Assembly: GCA_021809185.1 (NCBI GenBank)
Contig: JAKBAI010000005.1
Span: 1-50,860 of the forward strand
DNA length: 50,860 nt
Direction of reading: 5' to 3'
Origin: Planctomycetota bacterium
GTDB lineage: Bacteria; Planctomycetota; Planctomycetia; Gemmatales; Gemmataceae
In this document: positions 42,345-50,860 of the stretch, in pieces
Layout: each line of letters begins with the position of its first letter
Numbering within the stretch: position 1 is the stretch's first letter
Notes under the pieces: model-generated
The model's input: only the letters and a program-made list of their open reading frames with translations
Database searches by the model: none
Told to the model about the DNA's origin: nothing
Made by a program: the position numbers and the translations under genes

Positions 42345-44213
42345 TTACTCCTCTGGGCCACGGGTTCTGCCAAAGGCAACATCAAACTCGCTTAAAAGAG
42401 GTTTCATCATGGCCATGATGGCGAAACTAAAAGCCCCAGCGATAACTAAAAAAGGGACCAGAGGATCGGTTGATTCTTGGGTGCCCGGTTTTGCAATTAA
42501 AATATTGACAACCGAGTAAAACATTGCCATTGGTGTGAGAATCGAGGCTAGGTTGAGTGCGGAGGATGGCCGCACAGAAGATAATACCCACCATAAGCCG
42601 CCGATCCCCAGAGCGATAAAAGCACTGAAACTGATCAATTGATTTCCTAAACTCCCCCCATTGATAACAATGATGTAAATACTGATCAGAGTTCCCACCG
42701 AAAGAAAAAAGATGGTGCCTAAAGTATTGGCGATCGAGAGTTTACTATTGTCGATTCGTAAAGAGACATGGATGCCCAGAGTCATGGCGAAAGCAAATAG
42801 GAAAACTAAGCTACCAATGGTGCAAAGAAGAGGCCAAAAATTCAGAGAGAAGGTATCGGCGAAGGTGGCATCGTGAGGAGTTAAAGTCAAGCCGCCACGG
42901 CAGGCATAGTATAAGGCGATCAAGATCGGCGGCAGTAGAAATTCCTTGGTGTTATAGATGATCCCTCCCAGTTTGCCTAATAAAAATTCTTGTGGGCTGA
43001 GATCGGTTGCCAGCAAAAGGTCTAAACAGCGCCCATCCCGTTCTGAAGTAATGGAAGTTACTGATTGAGCCGCTACTAATAACAGACTTAATATAGAAAT
43101 CGGTACTAGCCCATAAGCAGAGGCAAAGCTGGGTCGGCCAGGTTGTTCAAAGTAGTTGATCGCAAAATAGCCTATAAAAAAAATAACCGCGAAATAAGCA
43201 AGTTTAATGATCAACGGTCGCCGACCGTAAGCAAAGGTTTTAATCTCTCGCCACAAAATCGGATTAGCCCAAACCTGACGAATCTCCCCTGGTGCGGCAT
43301 GCGCTTTTGAGCGAATCTCTATTTCTTTCTGAATTTTCTGTTCGGTATCGCTTGGAGACAGGGTCTCCAGTAATGGATTTTCCGCATCTTCAGGGGCTTC
43401 ACGCTGTTGAATCGGTTCTCCCGAGGGGTTCCATTTTCGCAATTTCAAGATACCGATCCCGTTTAATATGATGTCGAAACCTAGCATCACTATTGCAAAT
43501 AAATACGAAGGGTGAGCAAAAAAACTGAAAGTCGCTGGAGGCCTTAAAATCATGAGTAGACAACGAAATGGATCGAAACAGGATAAAAACTGATCGAAAT
43601 CAAAATCATATGGTAAGATCGTTCCAAATACATAGGGGACAATCTGAATAAGACAGAGATACAATACCAAACAGATAAAAGATAAGGCAAGAGACTGGAA
43701 AGTCTTTTCGCGCCATAAAGCGATCAATCCTCCGAGCGAACCGCTTGTCACTGAGGTAAAGATCAGAACAATCATTGTTTGCGAAACTTGAGTATTGGAA
43801 ATTCCGCCCAACAATAAAATCATTGATAAAACAGGTAGTGTCGAAAATAAATAAAAACCGATAGGCAATAGACTACCTAGCATTTTTCCTAGAACGATTT
43901 CATAATCGCGCATATCCGTTAATAACAGGAGAATAAAGGTCCGGCGGTCTTTTTCCTGAGAAATGGTTCCAGAGGCAGATAAAGCTGAAAAAAACAGCAT
44001 AAAAGTTAAAATCACAAACGCAGCAATCTGAAAAAAGAATAATCCAAATCGTGCTGTTTCTCCTAACCCAGCTGATCGTTCAAAGCCTACACTTGTTTGC
44101 CAGATTGTTACTCCCAATACCCACAGGAAGAGAACAATGGCAACACGAGTTAAATGATGATTCTCGCGCCGAGGCACCGTAAAAAATTCGCGGACAAATA
44201 TCGGACCTAACAC
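42345..44213 (-). CDS. ABC-2 type transporter permease, duplicated form
   Basis: A 622-residue integral membrane protein with about 12 helices. The two halves look like an internal duplication: ISQEKDRRTFILLLLTDM with LGKMLGSLL in the first and ITSERDGRCLDLLLATDL with LGKLGGIIY in the second, as in ABC-2 permeases where such loops meet the ATPase. A charged cytoplasmic linker (about 265-320) joins them. A GTG start at 44213 has AGGGGAAG about 5 bp upstream. No ATPase gene is adjacent; the partner must be encoded elsewhere. Substrate unknown. Confidence 0.85.
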   Translation of the reverse strand: MLGPIFVREFFTVPRRENHHLTRVAIVLFLWVLGVTIWQTSVGFERSAGLGETARFGLFFFQIAAFVILTFMLFFSALSASGTISQEKDRRTFILLLLTDMRDYEIVLGKMLGSLLPIGFYLFSTLPVLSMILLLGGISNTQVSQTMIVLIFTSVTSGSLGGLIALWREKTFQSLALSFICLVLYLCLIQIVPYVFGTILPYDFDFDQFLSCFDPFRCLLMILRPPATFSFFAHPSYLFAIVMLGFDIILNGIGILKLRKWNPSGEPIQQREAPEDAENPLLETLSPSDTEQKIQKEIEIRSKAHAAPGEIRQVWANPILWREIKTFAYGRRPLIIKLAYFAVIFFIGYFAINYFEQPGRPSFASAYGLVPISILSLLLVAAQSVTSITSERDGRCLDLLLATDLSPQEFLLGKLGGIIYNTKEFLLPPILIALYYACRGGLTLTPHDATFADTFSLNFWPLLCTIGSLVFLFAFAMTLGIHVSLRIDNSKLSIANTLGTIFFLSVGTLISIYIIVINGGSLGNQLISFSAFIALGIGGLWWVLSSVRPSSALNLASILTPMAMFYSVVNILIAKPGTQESTDPLVPFLVIAGAFSFAIMAMMKPLLSEFDVAFGRTRGPEE

Positions 44214-44703
44214 TTCTTCCCCTATCTCTGAGCACTTTTGCCGAAACTATCTTCTCTAAACGTAATTATTTAACATTATCGAGACATCCAAACGGCTACT
44301 CTAACTTAAAGATAATTTTTCCGAGACAAATTCCAAGGTTTTATGCTCGAAAAACTTCTTTTCTATATCACCTGAGTTAGAATTTTTTGAATTATTCCCA
44401 GAATCCTTTTTGGTTGAATGTCAATTTCTAGTTCTATCGTTTTATGATCTTTTTATAGATAATCTCTATCTACGATTTACGCCTCATTACTGAACTCTGT
44501 TTGTTCTTTTTTGTCTTTCTCTAAATCAATCAACTATTTGGTGTTCTACTTTGAAAAAACACTTTTAGAAGATTTTGTGAATATTGTCTGGCGAATATTT
44601 GTCTCTGTTCATTTATATGCTGGATAAATTCATATAATTCTAACGGGGATTTATGACCAATACTTGAGGAGTAATAATAGAGATGGTGAATCAATAAAAT
44701 ATT
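44214..44703. other. Divergent spacer between permease and sulfatase-like genes
   Basis: A 490-bp, very AT-rich gap with both divergent promoters presumably inside. An imperfect direct repeat of GAATATT...GTCT is visible near 44579-44605. No coding frame or RNA gene was recognised. Confidence 0.45.
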
Positions 44704-46461
44704 ATGAAAATAATCCTAATATTAATCAATGGGCTACCAATAAAATGGATGGGGGCGATGGGGAATGAATGGATTCAGACTCCCGCATTGGATTCGCTCT
44801 GTGCTGATAGCGTTGTATTTGATCAACATTACTCCGATTATCCAGATCCTAAACATTTCTGGGCCAGCATATTTAGCGGAAATTATACTTTTTTTCGACA
44901 ATTTTCCCAACTAAAAAATCAGGATTTTAGCAAGATCTCCGAATGGAGCCAAAATTTTTTTGATACCCTGATCTCAAATCAGATTCGAACGATTCTGGTC
45001 GCTAAACTAGATAGTTCAAGTTTATCTAACCTTCCTTGGGAGTATCAGCTCGATTCTTGTTCTCTTGAGATCGAAAGTCCGATAGATGCTTTATTGGAAT
45101 CGATTGAAGCAGGGATCGAATTGTTCCAGGAATCGGAGAAAGGGTTTCTCGTCATTGAAATCGATTCTCTAATTCCCCCTTGGGCGATCGATCTTCAACT
45201 TTATCGGGAGTATGCTGCCCCAGCTTCATTGGTGAAGGAATTGGATCAACTTATTCTAGAATCGCAAACCGATTCTTCTTCATTTTCATCAAGAATTAAA
45301 TCACAAGTATTCAATAATAGCACTTCGATTACGCATGAAGAATCGCAAGTAGATATGAATGATCCAATCGATATGGGTATCGATGAGAATGGGAAAATTG
45401 ATCAAAATGAAATTTACCTTGAATTTGAGAATACCAGAGAGAATATCCTTCTACAAACCGAAATAATCAAACTTCCATCAAGTGACCGCAAAGAGCATCG
45501 TTCCGAGGGTGATGAAGAAGAAATACCAAGCGAGTCAGAACCCGTATCTGATAATCTAGCTCAAAATCTTAAGGACAATGAACTACATGCTCTCGAATTG
45601 TTAGATTCTCCTGAGCAAATCGGATTTGATTCGGAATCATTTGACGAAGAAGAATCGGAAACAATTTTTCACCCTCCAACAGGCCAAGTAACTCTAGAAA
45701 CTCAAGAGTCTTGGGATTTCCTACACGATGTATTTGCTACTCGCGTAACGATGGTAGATCAGGTTATTCAACAGATGATTGAGCTGTTCAATCAGCATCA
45801 GCTTGGCGAATCAGCATTATGGGTTATTAGTTCCGGATTCGGGCAGCCTCTTGGCGAACACGAGCTCATTGGGTGGAGTAGCGCATGTTTATATGAAGAA
45901 ATGATTCATTTGCCTCTGATTATGCGATTTCCTGACAAAAAATTCGCTGGTAGACGGATCGATTATTTAACGCAACCGGTTGATCTCGCTCCAACGTTCT
46001 TCGATTTTTTTCGAATTTCAAATCCCCCAAAAATGGATGGATATTCGTTGATACCATCGATTTTGTCCATTGGATCCCATCAAGATCAAGCGATTCTGGA
46101 AAAACTTAAAATATTGAGTCATCGACCTATTTTGACTGGGATCCATTCAGAAAACGAGATTCGAATGGGGATTCGAACTCCGCAGCATTTTTATATCGAA
46201 GTTGAGGTTGCCGATGGTGGAGAGAATGGAAATATAGAGCAGGAAAAACAGATTCCAGAACTCTATCTGAAGCCGATCGATCGTTTTGAGGTCAATAACT
46301 TGATTCAGCAGTATCTTGAATACGGGGATTATCTTCAATCGGTATTGCATCCGCTCATTCAAAATCAGTTAGGGGATATCGAAATCCCGTCTTCGATTCA
46401 ATCGTATGAGGATTGGATCGCCGATTTCCACTTACGAAAATCCCAGGAACAGAATTTGTAA
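44704..46461 (+). CDS. Sulfatase-like (alkaline phosphatase superfamily) protein, probably catalytically dead
   Basis: A 585-residue protein with the sulfatase fold at both ends: MKIILILINGLPIKWMGAMG and IQTPALDSLCADSVVFDQHY at the start, and the FATRVTMVDQVIQQMIELF, GEHELIGWSSACLYEEMIHLPLIMRFPD and LTQPVDLAPTFFDFF stretches later. The metal-binding Asp of the first strand is Asn 9, and no C/S-x-P-x-R formylglycine motif exists (the place reads YSDYPDPKHFW). It is therefore probably not a sulfatase. About 150 residues in the middle (190-340) are acidic and low complexity. No signal peptide. Related inactive forms are frequent in Planctomycetes as far as I recall. It precedes hflC by 103 bp. 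Confidence 0.8.
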   Translation: MKIILILINGLPIKWMGAMGNEWIQTPALDSLCADSVVFDQHYSDYPDPKHFWASIFSGNYTFFRQFSQLKNQDFSKISEWSQNFFDTLISNQIRTILVAKLDSSSLSNLPWEYQLDSCSLEIESPIDALLESIEAGIELFQESEKGFLVIEIDSLIPPWAIDLQLYREYAAPASLVKELDQLILESQTDSSSFSSRIKSQVFNNSTSITHEESQVDMNDPIDMGIDENGKIDQNEIYLEFENTRENILLQTEIIKLPSSDRKEHRSEGDEEEIPSESEPVSDNLAQNLKDNELHALELLDSPEQIGFDSESFDEEESETIFHPPTGQVTLETQESWDFLHDVFATRVTMVDQVIQQMIELFNQHQLGESALWVISSGFGQPLGEHELIGWSSACLYEEMIHLPLIMRFPDKKFAGRRIDYLTQPVDLAPTFFDFFRISNPPKMDGYSLIPSILSIGSHQDQAILEKLKILSHRPILTGIHSENEIRMGIRTPQHFYIEVEVADGGENGNIEQEKQIPELYLKPIDRFEVNNLIQQYLEYGDYLQSVLHPLIQNQLGDIEIPSSIQSYEDWIADFHLRKSQEQNL

Positions 46462-46564
46462 AACAATCGAGAAATGAACTTCGATTCCTATTGCCGGGAC
46501 TTTAAGAATGCCATAGGAAATACAAAAAGATTCCGAGTCGTTCAACAGGAAAAGCTGTCAACCA

Positions 46565-47602
46565 ATGAAAAGAATCCGCCGATATCTGATATTCACGATT
46601 ATTTTGCTGATGATCTGGTTACCGTCGATTTTTTTTACCGTCGATCAAAACGAATTTGTCTATCTGACACAATTCGGGAAACCGCTACGGATGTTATCTG
46701 GAGATACGGAAGCAGGGTTGCATGTCAAGCTGCCCTGGCCGATCGATACGGTGCTGCGAGTAGATCGCCGAGTACAGATTTTTGATCTGCCCACAACCGA
46801 GTCACTCACTCGGGATGCCGATAAGAAAACAGTGGATAAAACGCTTGCGGTTGATGCCTTTGTAACTTGGAGAATTCCCAATAAGGAGGCCCTTGATCGT
46901 TTCATTCGCACCATCGGGAGTATAGAACAAGCACGTAAACTGATGACACCGCAGCTCGTCAATCGCCTCGGAGCTGTCATAAGCAATCAGCCAATGGAGC
47001 GATTTATTCAGGTTGTTTCTGAGGAAGAGATTCGCAAACGCAACGAAATGGTTCGTCAACAACTATTGGGAATCATGCCGATTGGAGATAATGAAGTGCT
47101 TGCTACCTCGCTGCAGGATCAGTTACTAGCGAACTATGGAATTGAGATTGTCGATATTCGTTTACGCCGACTCAGCTATCCAGAATCGGTCCGATCGGGG
47201 ATTGCAGAACGAATCCGTTCTGAACGAATGAAAAAGGTTGCGGAATATCAAAGCGAAGGCGAGAAATTGGCTCGAGATATTGTTAGCACTGCAGAACGAG
47301 ACGCCGCTAAAATTATTGCTGATGCCAAAAGCAAAAAACAGATTATCGAAGGCCAGGCCGATGTCCAAGCCGATAAAATTCGTAACGAAGCTTATACCAA
47401 AGATCAAGAATTCTTTCTCTTTTTACAGAAGCTCAAAAGCTATCAGACGATGCTTTCGGAAAGCAAAGATTTGCTTTTGTTATCAACGAAGCACCCGTTT
47501 TTTGATTTGCTACTTCATCCTAGTGAGAAAAAAATATCTATTCCGAAGATTACGAATCCGCAAAATAAAAAGGAGAATATCGGTCCCCAAAAAAACAACT
47601 AA
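46565..47602 (+). CDS. hflC: SPFH-domain protein HflC
   Basis: Membrane protein that normally pairs with HflK to cage the FtsH protease. One membrane helix (about 7-25) is followed by the SPFH/band-7 domain (FFTVDQNEFVYLTQFGKP, AGLHVKLPWPIDTVLRVDRRVQIFDLP), then the helical coiled-coil region (RSERMKKVAEYQSEGEKLARDI through ADKIRNEAYTKDQEFFLFLQKLKSY) typical of HflC. 345 residues. No hflK gene lies immediately upstream, where a sulfatase-like gene stands, so the partner is elsewhere. ATG 46565 has AGGA 13 bp upstream, a long spacing. Confidence 0.9.
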   Translation: MKRIRRYLIFTIILLMIWLPSIFFTVDQNEFVYLTQFGKPLRMLSGDTEAGLHVKLPWPIDTVLRVDRRVQIFDLPTTESLTRDADKKTVDKTLAVDAFVTWRIPNKEALDRFIRTIGSIEQARKLMTPQLVNRLGAVISNQPMERFIQVVSEEEIRKRNEMVRQQLLGIMPIGDNEVLATSLQDQLLANYGIEIVDIRLRRLSYPESVRSGIAERIRSERMKKVAEYQSEGEKLARDIVSTAERDAAKIIADAKSKKQIIEGQADVQADKIRNEAYTKDQEFFLFLQKLKSYQTMLSESKDLLLLSTKHPFFDLLLHPSEKKISIPKITNPQNKKENIGPQKNN

Positions 47603-47884
47603 AAAACTTATTAAATATCACGATTCGGTAAGAGGGGATTGTTTATAAAAACGCAAATAAAACTATCGTCAAAGGAAGTTGCATCTCTTAGGCATTGAAT
47701 CGAATTTCGCTAGATTCGAACATAAAAAAAACGATGTTTCGCAATCAAAAATTGTTCTTTTGATCAATTGATTAGAGACAAGAGAATTTGAGCGTGAGGA
47801 TAATGGGCGTGAGGATAATGGGCTAGATTATTGTGGGCGAACGGAGAAATGAAAAGATAAGATCTTTTGTTCCTAATATTGGTA
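47603..47884. other. Convergent spacer with a 15-bp duplication
   Basis: A 282-bp gap between the ends of hflC and the EF-hand-like gene. It holds an exact 15-bp tandem duplication of GCGTGAGGATAATGG at 47792-47821 and a run of eight As near 47726. No clear terminator hairpin. Confidence 0.6.
47792..47821. repeat. 15-bp exact tandem duplication
   Basis: GCGTGAGGATAATGG occurs twice head to tail (47792-47806, 47807-47821) between convergent genes. Confidence 0.9.
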
Positions 47885-48316
47885 TTATGCCATTCCCAAG
47901 TCTTTTTTCATCGCCGTATACCAATCGCTGAACCATCCTGTTTTAACTTTATTATTCCCTGTTTCTTCCATAACACTGACGATCATTTTTTTGAGTTCTC
48001 GATCGTTCTTTTTACTATTTGCTGCCCGTTTAATGTTTTGGAAAATCAAGTCAAATTCTTTCTGATCGATTTTACCATCGTTGCCCATTGCCGCATCGAT
48101 TTGGTCTTTCATCATTTTGACCAAAACACTCTCAAGGACATAATTGTGATTCTCACAAACCTGTGCTAAAGCCGATCGAGCGCTATCGATTGTAATTCCC
48201 TGTTGAATAGCAACTTGCAAGATTTCTCGTTCTTCATTTTTGTCGATATATTTGTCATCATAAGCACGGAGTTTGATTTCATCTACGAATCGACGTTTCA
48301 CATCTTCAATTGACAT
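47885..48316 (-). CDS. Small helical protein with EF-hand-like loops
   Basis: A 143-residue soluble, mostly helical protein. Two regions resemble EF-hand loops: YDDKYIDKNEEREIL near residues 19-33 and GNDGKIDQKEFDLIF near 78-92. The second keeps the D-G-x-I-D core and the last Glu, but lacks acidic residues at positions 1 and 3, so calcium binding is doubtful. A TerB-like helical fold is an alternative. AGGGG lies 6 bp before ATG 48316, so the gene is probably real. It is convergent with hflC; function unknown. Confidence 0.65.
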   Translation of the reverse strand: MSIEDVKRRFVDEIKLRAYDDKYIDKNEEREILQVAIQQGITIDSARSALAQVCENHNYVLESVLVKMMKDQIDAAMGNDGKIDQKEFDLIFQNIKRAANSKKNDRELKKMIVSVMEETGNNKVKTGWFSDWYTAMKKDLGMA

Positions 48317-48917
48317 AAAATTCCCCTAAAAAGAAGTTTTGTAAAATTTATTAAATCTTAGTTAAATATACCTTTACCAGATAATCTGGCAAAGAAATTC
48401 CATCAGCATTTTTGTATCCCCTGTAGACTTCAATCCATTTAAACGGGTTTTCCTATTGTTTTGGGAAGTTAAATCATCTGCTGATTTTAAGCATTCAGAG
48501 CCGATTCCTTCTATTCACTTTAGGTCTATAAAAGTACTTTAATATAAGCGATTTCTATAAGCACTTAATTATGGGCACTCGTATTTCATCATGTAGACCT
48601 TATAGTGAATTCCAACTCTGTTTTTGTGAGTTTTCTAATCAATTCTCCTAGATTGAATCCTCTTATTATAAACTAATTCTCCAAAACAAAGAAAATATTT
48701 GATTAAAAATTTGTTTTTTTTGATTTTCAGATAAACAGACCCAATTAAGAGTGTACTGATTGTAATAATTGAAAAAAGAAAAAGAGAAGTAGAGAGATTA
48801 TATTAAAGAATCGACAATTTTGGTGGTTAAGCGGATCAATTTATTTACAATGGAAGAATCATAAAAAAGTAGTTAAGAAAACAGTTTGGGAAGCAATAAT
48901 TAGAACAGGAGTCGATT
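48317..48917. other. Divergent spacer upstream of the MFS transporter
   Basis: A 601-bp AT-rich gap between divergent genes. Apart from the two ribosome sites at its ends I see only loosely repeated CTATAA/TATAAG-type stretches near 48525-48575. No coding frame or RNA gene is evident. Confidence 0.45.
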
Positions 48918-48920
48918 TTG
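48907..48920 (+). promoter_or_regulatory. Ribosome site defining a TTG start of the MFS gene
   Basis: AGGAG (48907-48911) is 6 bp before TTG 48918. The next in-frame ATG is 22 codons later without a site, so TTG is preferred. Confidence 0.7.
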
Positions 48921-50459
48921 TCTACAGAACAGGAAAATACTTTAAGAGCAGGGACTAATACGGGGAATCGACAAAATCGTCATATGTGGGTGGCATTTAC
49001 TTTGCTTCTTGGCATCAATTTATTGAATTATATCGATCGTCAAGTTTTATCAGCTGTTCTTCCTAAAATTGAATTCGATAGCGACATATTTAGTCCAAAT
49101 GATCCCAATCTGAAAACAAAGTTAGGACTGTTAACAACTGCCTTCATGATTACGTATATGTTAGTCTCTCCGATATTTGGTTGGCTAGGGGATCGATATT
49201 CGCGTTGGAAGTTAGTAGGAATCGGCGTGATTATCTGGAGTTTAGCTAGTGGTGGTTCTGGTTGGGCAACCAGTTTTGGTCTGTTATTATTGAGTCGATG
49301 TCTAGTTGGATTTGGGGAAGGGGCATACGGCCCAGCTGCACCATCGATCCTCTCTGATTTATTTCCGATCGAACGACGCCGATCGATTTTGACCTGGTTT
49401 TATGCGGCGATTCCTGTGGGGAGTGCACTCGGTTTTGTTATTGGGGGGAAGATAGCAGAAACCTCTTGGGGTTGGCGCGGCGCTTTCGAAGCGGTTGTTA
49501 TTCCAGGGGTGCTTTTGGGATTGTCCTGTCTTTTTTTCCGAGATCATTTCCGGCAACGAACTGTCCACAAACATGATCTGAAAGATTATTTTCGAACAAT
49601 TGGGGTTGTTTGGCGAATCCCTTCGTTTTTTTATTGTTCGATTGGGATGGTTTGCACTACTTTTGTTCTTGGTGGGGTTGCGGTCTGGACCCCTTATTTT
49701 ATTTTTGAACGCCAAGCCACTTTTTTAATCAGTAAAGAATCGATCTATCATCTCGAGGAGTTGAAAAATACCAATGATCAATCGATTATTCCTGAGGAGA
49801 TTATCAAAAGGTTGAGAGAGATGGAAAGTCCCGATACTCTTTCTTACCAGGGTTTTCGATCGGAAATCGCTAGCAAATTCTCTGAAAAAGAATTGAAGTT
49901 ATACCAATCCCGATTTCAAGAATATCTAACAGAACCGGGATCCGTTACGCTTGGTGGCATTAATTTCATCTTTGGCGGAATTGTGGTAGTTTCTGGACTA
50001 ATGGCAACTCTCCTGGGAGGATACGTTTCGGGTCGATTGCAATCCAAAGTTCGTGGCGCCTATTTCAAGGTCTCTGGCTGGTCTACTCTGTTGGCTCTTC
50101 CGTTTTTTCTGGGATTGATCTACATGCCATTCCCGCTTGCCTGGATCTGTATTTTCATTGCCGTGTTTGGTTTGTTCATGAATACAGGCCCTGCAAATAC
50201 CATTCTTGCTAATGTTACAGATCCAGCGATTCGAGCAACCGCTTTTGCCATAAACATTTTAGTTATTCACCTTTTTGGTGATGCCATTTCGCCAACACTT
50301 ATTGGTTTCATCGCCGATCAATCTTCCCTCTCCATAGCTCTGACCTTCGTTTCGATTTTAATTCTCTTAGCTGGGGTTCTCTGGTTGCAAGGGGCGAAGT
50401 TTTTAGATCGAGATACTCAGATTATTCTCGAAATCGAAACAAAACAGAAAGAAGATTGA
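48918..50459 (+). CDS. Major facilitator superfamily transporter
   Basis: A 513-residue inner-membrane transporter with about 12 helices. The first-helix motif NYIDRQVLSAVLPKIE and the loop motif GWLGDRYSRWKLVGIG (MFS motif A) are clear, as is SRCLVGFGEGAYGPAAPSIL. It resembles the spinster-like or anion:cation symporter branch. A charged segment of roughly 80 residues (270-350, LISKESIYHLEELKNTND...) is inserted between two helices of the second half, which is longer than usual. The start is TTG with a strong AGGAG site. The substrate cannot be told from sequence. Confidence 0.9.
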   Translation: MSTEQENTLRAGTNTGNRQNRHMWVAFTLLLGINLLNYIDRQVLSAVLPKIEFDSDIFSPNDPNLKTKLGLLTTAFMITYMLVSPIFGWLGDRYSRWKLVGIGVIIWSLASGGSGWATSFGLLLLSRCLVGFGEGAYGPAAPSILSDLFPIERRRSILTWFYAAIPVGSALGFVIGGKIAETSWGWRGAFEAVVIPGVLLGLSCLFFRDHFRQRTVHKHDLKDYFRTIGVVWRIPSFFYCSIGMVCTTFVLGGVAVWTPYFIFERQATFLISKESIYHLEELKNTNDQSIIPEEIIKRLREMESPDTLSYQGFRSEIASKFSEKELKLYQSRFQEYLTEPGSVTLGGINFIFGGIVVVSGLMATLLGGYVSGRLQSKVRGAYFKVSGWSTLLALPFFLGLIYMPFPLAWICIFIAVFGLFMNTGPANTILANVTDPAIRATAFAINILVIHLFGDAISPTLIGFIADQSSLSIALTFVSILILLAGVLWLQGAKFLDRDTQIILEIETKQKED

Positions 50460-50744
50460 ATTAACTGACCCAATCCTAATTCATTTCATCTTTGCCGAGA
50501 TTCGAACTAATTATTCGATCCAAAGTATAATAAGATCAAAATCTTTGAGGAGAATCTTGGAATTTGTCTCTGAAGCCCTTGAGGTTGTCCCTAAAATAAG
50601 GGAAAATAGTGTGGTGAAACTTTTTTGTTAAATGGTGAAAGATCGATTTCGAATGAGATAATAGTTATTGATAAGTGTTTAGATAAAAATGAAGATACAA
50701 ATGATAATTTGATTAATAAGTGTGTACTATGAGGGTAAGATGAA

Positions 50745-50860
50745 ATGTCGATTCAACAGGCACGAAAACCTCAACGCGAATGGGTCTGGTTGATACTTGC
50801 TTTGCTTGTGGTCGGTGGGATTAGTTTACCGCTATGGCAAATATTTAATCCTGCCGAAAG
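50745..50860 (+). CDS. Start of a membrane-anchored protein, cut by window end
   Basis: An ATG at 50745 with GAGGG 9 bp upstream opens a frame to the window edge (38 full codons). It reads MSIQQARKPQREWVW, then a hydrophobic helix LILALLVVGGISLPLW, then QIFNPAE. This looks like an N-terminal anchor or signal sequence. Nothing more can be said; it lies 285 bp after the MFS gene. Confidence 0.55.
   Translation, partial: MSIQQARKPQREWVWLILALLVVGGISLPLWQIFNPAE

Overview
The window is chromosomal DNA from an AT-rich bacterium (roughly 40% GC by eye). It is most likely a heterotrophic planctomycete of the class Planctomycetia. The best taxonomic signals are a 1154-residue PVC-type membrane-bound dehydrogenase with a single CxxCH heme site paired with a GDSL-like hydrolase, a degenerate planctomycete-style sulfatase homologue, and long, mostly non-overlapping spacers around genes that are tightly packed in other bacteria. 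I cannot name a genus. No tRNA, rRNA, CRISPR array, insertion sequence or phage gene was found.

Bases 1-13261 are nearly all on the minus strand and form an information-processing cluster. In transcription order it runs rplY, pth, rpsF, ssb, a DUF6428-like gene, rplI, dnaB, ispF, cysS, ruvC, ruvA, ruvB, then an M32 carboxypeptidase cut by the window edge. Several spacers carry hairpins, so this is probably several transcripts rather than one operon. rpsR (S18), usually found between ssb and rplI, is absent and the cysteine-tailed DUF6428-like gene sits there.

Bases 13756-24159, also minus strand, hold accessory metabolism: an aspartylglucosaminidase-type Ntn hydrolase, an eight-heme hydroxylamine-oxidoreductase-like cytochrome followed by a polytopic membrane protein, the PVC dehydrogenase with its GDSL partner, and a membrane-anchored protein with a TRASH-like metal site. 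Bases 25089-31502 hold an orphan FHA-GAF histidine kinase, a BON-domain protein, ftsK (minus) and trmL.

Bases 32063-40968, plus strand, hold a small unknown gene, a cyclophilin lipoprotein, the dnaX-ybaB-recR cluster, rpoN, and a carboxyltransferase gene that abuts rpoN. The rest holds a C45-type Ntn hydrolase and an ABC-2 permease (both minus), a sulfatase-like pseudoenzyme, hflC, a small EF-hand-like protein (minus), an MFS transporter and the start of one more membrane-anchored protein.

The observations most worth following are: (1) a run of ten adenines inside dnaX, just after the clamp-loader core, where slippage in either direction ends translation within a few codons, as expected for making a short gamma form; (2) the octaheme cytochrome and its unassigned membrane partner; (3) two mutually exclusive stems followed by a T run between ruvC and ruvA; and (4) frequent short exact tandem duplications of 12-21 bp in both spacers and genes.
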